DNA of 21,307 nucleotides from an uncultured bacterium (GTDB lineage: Bacteria > Bacteroidota > Ignavibacteria > Kapaibacteriales > UBA2268): NCBI GenBank assembly GCA_937875295.1, contig CALLXS010000103.1, positions 1-21,307 on the forward strand, read 5' to 3'. Position 1 is the stretch's first letter; each line of letters starts with the position of its first letter. The position numbers were made by a program, and so were the translations under genes. Shown piece after piece: positions 17,046 through 21,307 of the stretch. Below the pieces are notes generated by a model. That model saw nothing but the letters and a program-made list of their open reading frames with translations. It did no database searches and was not told the DNA's origin.

Positions 17046-17669
17046 CTATTGCTTTACCCATTTTTCATTTTTCCATTTAATAGTAACACTTTTTAGAGCT
17101 TCATAAGGAAAGGCATCATGCTCTTCAAACAACGAATATTCATTTAACCACACTTTTAATGAAGTTCCTTTTTGAGGCAAACCAAAGAAGAGTTTATAAT
17201 TTCCTTTGGCAAAGGCTTTTTTTGCTTTTGCTAACACATCGGGATTAAGTTGCGAAACATCGATAAAATCCTCCAATTTGTAAGTTTGTTCTCCACCTAA
17301 TTTGTAGTTTTTATCCTCTTGAAGCTTTCCTTTTTTATAAAAGAATGTGCGAATGACCGAACCGTCTTCGGTGTGAATATTTACTGCAACCAATTTTCGT
17401 CTGTCTTTTAGGTTCCAGTAGCACATTTCCCACGTAAATTGACCACCTCCCAGCTCTAAATATCCGTTTTTGTAGTCGCAGACGCTTATATGTGATTCTT
17501 TGCCCTCTATGTCGTCCAATGGTATATATTCTGGAAATACATCGTCGGGAAGCATCCGAAAAATGGTTTTAATGTTTACCTTTTGTTGGGCTAAAGTTAT
17601 TGTTACAGCACTAATAGTTACTGCCGCGAATAACATTAAAAGAAATATGGGTTTTTGTTTTGTTTTCAT
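17046..17669 (-). CDS. Exported protein of unknown function, first gene of operon
   Basis: No family is recognised. The 207-residue protein has a signal peptide (MKTKQKPIFLLMLFAAVTIS and onward, likely cut near LAQ/QK). The mature part contains a LPDDVFPEYIPLDD segment, a Gly-rich YLELGGGQFTWEMCYWNLKD stretch and a C-terminal FPYEALKSVTIKWKNEKW strand. It has the feel of the small secreted beta-rich proteins found in Bacteroidota. ATG 17669 is chosen because an in-frame TTG three codons earlier has no better leader. A good minus-strand promoter lies about 145 bp upstream. The lipoprotein gene follows after 7 bp. Confidence 0.75.
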   Translation of the reverse strand: MKTKQKPIFLLMLFAAVTISAVTITLAQQKVNIKTIFRMLPDDVFPEYIPLDDIEGKESHISVCDYKNGYLELGGGQFTWEMCYWNLKDRRKLVAVNIHTEDGSVIRTFFYKKGKLQEDKNYKLGGEQTYKLEDFIDVSQLNPDVLAKAKKAFAKGNYKLFFGLPQKGTSLKVWLNEYSLFEEHDAFPYEALKSVTIKWKNEKWVKQ

Positions 17670-17814
17670 AATAATCAAAATTAATTAATGGTCAATATTT
17701 CATTATAGTAGTTTTTTTGGACTGCCACTAACGTCTCCCTTTACGAAACAAATATTCACCATTTGTAAATGCAAAGTTCATATTATGCATAAACTAATTA
17801 TATTTTTACTATAG

Positions 17815-17844
17815 CAAAAATACAAAATATTTAAAACATAGCAA
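17815..17844 (-). promoter_or_regulatory. Bacteroidota-type promoter for the minus-strand operon
   Basis: On the minus strand, TTG (complement of 17842-17844), a 19-nt spacer and TATTTTTG (complement of 17815-17822) match the -33/-7 pattern. Transcription would start near 17808, leaving a leader of about 140 nt before the first gene. I see no operator-like palindrome in that leader. Confidence 0.55.
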
Positions 17845-17981
17845 TAATAAATGATTAATTTAAAGGGATAGCATGGAGGCCAAATAACTTTTTCCAAACT
17901 AAAACTCCGGTTTGCACACAAATTCACAAATGTAATCACAGTAAAATAAAATACATAAAATTTAATAAATTAATTTCTGCA

Positions 17982-18011
17982 TTGTTTTTAATGAAATTAT
18001 TTATAATTTTG
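17982..18011 (+). promoter_or_regulatory. Bacteroidota-type promoter for the propeller lipoprotein
   Basis: TTG at 17982-17984, a 19-nt spacer and TAATTTTG at 18004-18011 fit the -33/-7 pattern closely. The start site would be near 18018, giving a leader of about 25 nt to the ATG at 18042. The TTG of the -33 box is the same triplet that begins the longest open frame, so that longer frame cannot be the real gene start. Confidence 0.65.
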
Positions 18012-18041
18012 CAAAATGTTTCAACTATTAAAAAAATCAAT

Positions 18042-18962
18042 ATGAAAAAAATTTCAATTTTATTTTTGCTTGCCATTATGGCATTTACAGCTTGTAATGA
18101 CTCAACAAAACAAGCACCAAATCAAACAGAGATTACTACCGATAGCGTAAAATCGGAAATTGTAATAGACTCACTTTTGAAATTCAACGAAAGTACGCTT
18201 CCATACGAAAACGGAATATTGGTTGCAAATTTTGGAAGCTCTGAATTTAACCCACTCAACACCGAAGGTAAAGGATACATTCTTTATTACAAAGATGGTT
18301 CACTTTCGCCTTTTATTGAAGCACAAGGGGAACTAAGTGCACCAAAAGGTATGTTTCAACGAGATGGTTATCTTTATGTAGCTGATGTCAACAAAGTTGT
18401 GGTATTCAATCTAAAGAATAAGGCAGAAAAGCCAATTGTAATCAAGTTCCCAAAAGACGAACTATTTGTGAATGATATTGCCGTTGATGGAAATAATATG
18501 TATGTTTCGGTTACCAATACAGGCAATATTTATCAGTTCGATTTGTCGGACGTAGCTAAATTGCCTAAAGCAACTCCAAGTCTTTACCTCAATGTAACCG
18601 GAGCAAATGGACTTCTTATCAACGAGGGGAAAATGTATATCGCCTCCTATCCTGCAGATGGCAAAACTACTGACAAAAATTTAGTTTATGTAGTGGAAGA
18701 TATGGCAAAACCTGTAGCAACGCCATTTATTACAAAAGCTGGTCAATATGACGGACTTGCTCTTTCTGCTGATAAAAAAACTATGTACACTACTAATTGG
18801 GGACCAATTGAACTTGATGCTATCAATATGGATACAAAAGAAATATCAAAGGTCGAGCTTCAGACTCCGCTTGCCGGAGTTGCTGATATTTCAGTGGTTG
18901 ATGATTTGATTTATATTCCCGATCTAGCTGGAAGTAAACTTATTATCAAAAGTTTGAAATAA
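18042..18962 (+). CDS. Lipoprotein with SMP-30-like beta-propeller
   Basis: The 306-residue product starts MKKISILFLLAIMAFTAC, a lipoprotein signal with the acylated Cys at 18, so it should be anchored in the envelope. The rest forms repeated strand units of a six-bladed propeller of the SMP-30/gluconolactonase-like type: NGILVANFGSS, PKGMFQRDGYLYVADVNKVVVF, VNDIAVDGNNMYVSVTNTG, NGLLINEGKMYIASY, DGLALSADKKTMYTTNWG, GVADISVVDDLIYIPDL. The usual metal-binding Glu is not obvious, so enzymatic activity is uncertain; binding or sensing is equally possible. The start follows from the lipobox and from the promoter just upstream. It is monocistronic, ending in a strong terminator. Confidence 0.88.
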   Translation: MKKISILFLLAIMAFTACNDSTKQAPNQTEITTDSVKSEIVIDSLLKFNESTLPYENGILVANFGSSEFNPLNTEGKGYILYYKDGSLSPFIEAQGELSAPKGMFQRDGYLYVADVNKVVVFNLKNKAEKPIVIKFPKDELFVNDIAVDGNNMYVSVTNTGNIYQFDLSDVAKLPKATPSLYLNVTGANGLLINEGKMYIASYPADGKTTDKNLVYVVEDMAKPVATPFITKAGQYDGLALSADKKTMYTTNWGPIELDAINMDTKEISKVELQTPLAGVADISVVDDLIYIPDLAGSKLIIKSLK

Positions 18963-18978
18963 TAATATTAGCTATATT

Positions 18979-19015
18979 AAAAGGGAGAAAACTTTTTGGT
19001 TTTCTCCCTTTTTTT
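18979..19015 (+). terminator. Strong Rho-independent terminator
   Basis: A perfect 14-bp stem pairs AAAAGGGAGAAAAC (18979-18992) with GTTTTCTCCCTTTT (18999-19012) around a 6-nt loop, followed by more T residues. It lies 16 bp after the propeller lipoprotein stop. Because the left arm starts with A residues, it may also stop transcription coming from the convergent cupin gene. Confidence 0.9.
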
Positions 19016-19055
19016 GTTTTTTTACTTAAAATACAATCGTGCAGTAGCAAGGGAT

Positions 19056-19388
19056 TTAAGATGCTTTAATCATGATAAGCAGCATTTTAAACTTCTCAAT
19101 AGCTTCAACTGCATGTGGTACATTGGCTGGCATAATTATCAATTGTCCTTCGCTTACAGTATGTTCCTTTTTGTCTATAATAATAGTTCCTACACCTTTA
19201 ATTACTTGAACAATTGCATCGAAAGGGGCTGAATGTTCACTCAGATTTTGACCTTTATCAAAAGCAAACAAAGTTAAATTACCTTTTTCATTACGGGTAA
19301 TAATCTTGCTTACTGTTGCACCTTCGGCATAATCTACCATGCTTTTTAGAGTATAAACCTCTGCTATATTAAATATTTTCTCAATCAT
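19056..19388 (-). CDS. Small single-domain cupin protein
   Basis: The 110-residue protein is a single cupin barrel. Motif 1 is degenerate: Gly46, then His52 in SEHSAPFDAIVQVIKG, with Ala where the second His would be and Gln61 and Gly65 in the expected places. Motif 2 is GQLIIMPANVPHAVEA with His92. This pattern, with only two of the usual ligands clearly kept, is common in small stand-alone cupins of unknown substrate, so enzymatic function cannot be claimed. It has no signal peptide and should be cytoplasmic. It converges on the propeller lipoprotein gene. No clear promoter is seen upstream at 19389-19440. Confidence 0.88.
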   Translation of the reverse strand: MIEKIFNIAEVYTLKSMVDYAEGATVSKIITRNEKGNLTLFAFDKGQNLSEHSAPFDAIVQVIKGVGTIIIDKKEHTVSEGQLIIMPANVPHAVEAIEKFKMLLIMIKAS

Positions 19389-19484
19389 AATTTTATTTGT
19401 GAAATTGTTGGATAAAATATACTAAATTATTTTTTGCTTGGCTCTACTAACCAATACTTAAATTCAAAGCTTAGGGATTATCTT

Positions 19485-19564
19485 GTTGTTAATAGTTTGC
19501 GTGTTGCCACCTGTGCTTCCTTGTCTGCCTTGGTTTGAGCGTTGGCTTGTCCTTTCATTTCAAA
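19485..19564. other. GC-richer patch downstream of the ATPase gene
   Basis: About 80 bp here are near half G+C, in contrast to the AT-rich surroundings. On the minus strand a 27-codon frame starts MKGQANAQTKADKEAQVATR (ATG complement near 19555) and ends at TAA, right after the ATPase gene. It has no recognisable domain and may not be translated. Such patches often mark edges of acquired segments, but I see no paired repeats or attC core sites. The rest of the 19389-19564 gap is featureless. Confidence 0.3.
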
Positions 19565-21307
19565 TTAATTCTTCATATTGTCATAATGTAGTTTGTCATT
19601 GTCTGATATTAGTTTCATTAAATATTTTGCAGATTGGTGAATTTCCTGTGGATTCATTGAGCCATTTATTGAATGAGAGAGAATATTACAAACCTTAATC
19701 AATACACCAAGTTTTGCTTTTTCGCTGTTGCTTGTAATATTAAAAACACTCGCAATTTGATTTTGAATGTTACTTGTAAATTTTACATTTTTCCCAACTT
19801 TAAAACTGTACCATTCTTCAAAAATTCGCCTCATTACATTTGGATAGTGATATATCTGACACTCATTTTTTATATCCTCTTCACTTTTCTCTGAAAAATC
19901 ATAAATCTCTTTGAATAAATAGTTGTATGGCTTTTCTTTACTACTTAATTTCACCAAATTGCTTATACCATTGGTTTTCCTTAATTCAAAAGTTGCAACA
20001 TCTTGTTTGTTTTCTAAATTGTATGAAAGATTGCAATAGCCCTCCCAAGAATGGGTCAATACAAAGATTTGTTGATTTGAGAGTTCCAAAAGATTTTTCA
20101 TAAGTTCCAAAATGTAAAACTTATTTAAATCATCCAAACTTGAAATAGGGTCGTCAACTATAATAAGTTCAATTTCAGGTTTGACGTTCTGTTGTTTGTT
20201 GTCTGCGAAAAGTTCGAAATAGAAAAACAACAAGGCTAAAAGGTTTTTTTCGCCTTCGCTAATATCTTTAATAGTAAGAGTAGCGTCTTTGTTGGTGCTT
20301 TTGATAATGTAATTTTTGTTGTCAGTATCAAGTTCAACCTTTAATGAAATATTTATGTCATTCAGAATTTGAGAAACAAAATCAGCAAAATCTTTTGTTA
20401 GACTTTTCTTTTGCTTTAATTCTTTAATTTCTTGTTGCTTTGTATTGTTGTTCTCTTTCTTTTTTTCAAGGTCCTTTTCCTTGTCTTTTACCTCTTGTAG
20501 CTTATCATTTATAGTAGCTGATTGTAGTATTTCCAAACCAATTGCACCTTTTACTAAAGTAGTCAGGTTGTTTAGTTTCTTTCTTAACTCATCTAATTGG
20601 TCGTTTTTGGATTTAGAGATATTTGAAATTGACTCTTCAAGCTCTTTCAAAGTTCCTGCTAAAAGTTCAAAGTCGAAATTTTCTTGAATTTCAATGTTGT
20701 CAATTTTCGATTGACAAGAAGTTATAAGGGTTTCAATAGTGTTTTTCTTTGCAGAAATTGCAGTAAAATATTGCTCTATATCATTGCCAATGTTAGTGGT
20801 GTAATTTTTAGATTCTTTCTCAATAGCTTTGATAGTCTCTAAAAGAATTTGAAACTGTTCTCTGAATTGCTTTAGCTTTTCAGTTGCCTTATGTCTTTTG
20901 TTCTCTTTGTATTGAGCTATTTTTGATTTAACATCTGAAAAATCTAACTTACCAGCACAAAATTTGCAGTAATCACCCTCTTTGTGAAGGTGCAAACCTG
21001 ATTCAATCCATTGAACAACTTCAAATTCCGGGATTGAAATATCTTCACCAAACTTTTCTTTAATTATTACTTTTACTTCTTCGATTAAAGTAGATTGAAT
21101 TTTAGATAGGTTTAATTGACTCAAATTTTCGTTCTGTGCAATTTGTTTCTCAATTGCATTGTCGCCATTAATATTTATCAGTTTTTCCTCATCTGCTTCT
21201 ATTTTTTTAGCATCCTGAACATCCTTTTTGTAACGTTCAATTACTCCTTCAACAGATCCTTCTTTTAACTTTTTTTGAATATTTGCTTCGCCTTTTCGTC
21301 TATCGTG
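19565..21307 (-). CDS. AAA_13-type ATPase, PrrC/RloC-like, N-terminus cut by window edge
   Basis: The frame stays open to the right edge, so the 580 residues seen are a C-terminal part; the Walker A loop must lie outside. Numbering from the edge, a coiled-coil rich stretch holds a zinc-hook-like CKFC (Cys114, Cys117 in GDYCKFCAGKL), followed by long coiled coils (about 130-300). The ATPase returns with signature-like SEGEK at 350-354, Walker B IIVDDP at 382-387 and His419 in VLTHSW. The C-terminal part has RRIFEEW (R-x3-E, about 493-498) and LSHS with His545, resembling the Arg-Glu-His layout of PrrC/RloC anticodon nucleases or HEPN-like domains. An internal TTG at 21124 is not the start. It could be a phage-defence nuclease or a DNA-repair type ATPase. 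Confidence 0.82.
   Translation of the reverse strand, partial: HDRRKGEANIQKKLKEGSVEGVIERYKKDVQDAKKIEADEEKLININGDNAIEKQIAQNENLSQLNLSKIQSTLIEEVKVIIKEKFGEDISIPEFEVVQWIESGLHLHKEGDYCKFCAGKLDFSDVKSKIAQYKENKRHKATEKLKQFREQFQILLETIKAIEKESKNYTTNIGNDIEQYFTAISAKKNTIETLITSCQSKIDNIEIQENFDFELLAGTLKELEESISNISKSKNDQLDELRKKLNNLTTLVKGAIGLEILQSATINDKLQEVKDKEKDLEKKKENNNTKQQEIKELKQKKSLTKDFADFVSQILNDINISLKVELDTDNKNYIIKSTNKDATLTIKDISEGEKNLLALLFFYFELFADNKQQNVKPEIELIIVDDPISSLDDLNKFYILELMKNLLELSNQQIFVLTHSWEGYCNLSYNLENKQDVATFELRKTNGISNLVKLSSKEKPYNYLFKEIYDFSEKSEEDIKNECQIYHYPNVMRRIFEEWYSFKVGKNVKFTSNIQNQIASVFNITSNSEKAKLGVLIKVCNILSHSINGSMNPQEIHQSAKYLMKLISDNDKLHYDNMKN

Larger units (their letters stand above)
17670..18041. 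other. Divergent intergenic region
   Basis: These 372 bp separate the minus-strand operon from the + strand lipoprotein gene. They hold one promoter for each direction (complement 17815-17844 and 17982-18011). The stretch between the promoters, about 17850-17975, has slightly higher GC near 17870-17930 but no repeat, RNA fold or reading frame that I can support. Confidence 0.5.

Noticed and set aside
17982..18041. Twenty extra N-terminal codons for the propeller lipoprotein from a TTG start
   Set aside because: The TTG is the -33 box of a promoter, the added codons bury the lipoprotein signal, and ATG 18042 gives a clean lipobox.
19485..19564. Integron attC site in the GC-rich patch
   Set aside because: No matching pair of core sites (RYYYAAC and GTTRRRY) could be found.
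21122..21124. TTG as the start of the AAA_13 ATPase
   Set aside because: The frame remains open for 61 more codons to the window edge and the Walker A loop is missing, so the gene is cut by the window.

Overview
The window is AT-rich double-stranded bacterial DNA, and I read it as coming from a member of the Bacteroidota/FCB group. Three things point that way. Two intergenic regions carry a complete Bacteroidota-type promoter (TTTG or TTG, a 19-20 nt spacer, then TAnnTTTG) just upstream of a gene, and a third carries one on the minus strand. Start codons follow A/T-rich leaders rather than clear Shine-Dalgarno sequences. Several accessory proteins (Tat-exported ferredoxin-linked aldo/keto reductase, exported Fe-type superoxide dismutase, short-leader lipoproteins) look like Bacteroidota proteins. 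I cannot resolve the genus.

Region 1 (about 1-7592, + strand) is housekeeping: tilS (tRNA-Ile lysidine synthetase, here with a very long unusual N-terminal extension), uppP (undecaprenyl pyrophosphate phosphatase), secG, serS, murE (meso-diaminopimelate type) and dut. tilS/uppP and serS/murE are tightly spaced. secG stands alone between its own promoter and a hairpin terminator. The gene set serves tRNA maturation and charging, peptidoglycan precursor supply, Sec export and nucleotide hygiene.

Region 2 (about 7589-13685) opens with a frameshifted minus-strand relic of a histidine phosphatase that converges on dut. It continues on the + strand with an exported protein of unknown function, a signal-peptide-bearing Fe-type superoxide dismutase, a Tat-exported aldo/keto reductase carrying two 4Fe-4S motifs, a membrane protein resembling a NapH-NapG fusion with six 4Fe-4S motifs, and a membrane-anchored metallo-beta-lactamase-fold hydrolase. 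The reductase and the Fe-S membrane protein are 8 bp apart. They look like a quinol-linked electron path across the membrane to a periplasmic aldo/keto reductase, which is the most interesting system in the window.

Region 3 (about 13761-17844, - strand) has a likely operon of three exported proteins of unknown role (a secreted protein, a lipoprotein and a tandem-SH3b protein), read from a good minus-strand promoter, followed by an MsbA-like ABC exporter. A 70-bp direct repeat shows that the lipoprotein/SH3b junction was once duplicated and mostly lost.

Region 4 (about 17982-21307) holds a beta-propeller lipoprotein with promoter and strong terminator, a convergent small cupin, a short GC-richer patch, and the C-terminal 580 residues of an AAA_13-type ATPase (PrrC/RloC-like architecture). 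That ATPase is cut by the right edge of the window. I saw no rRNA, tRNA, CRISPR array or intact insertion sequence.
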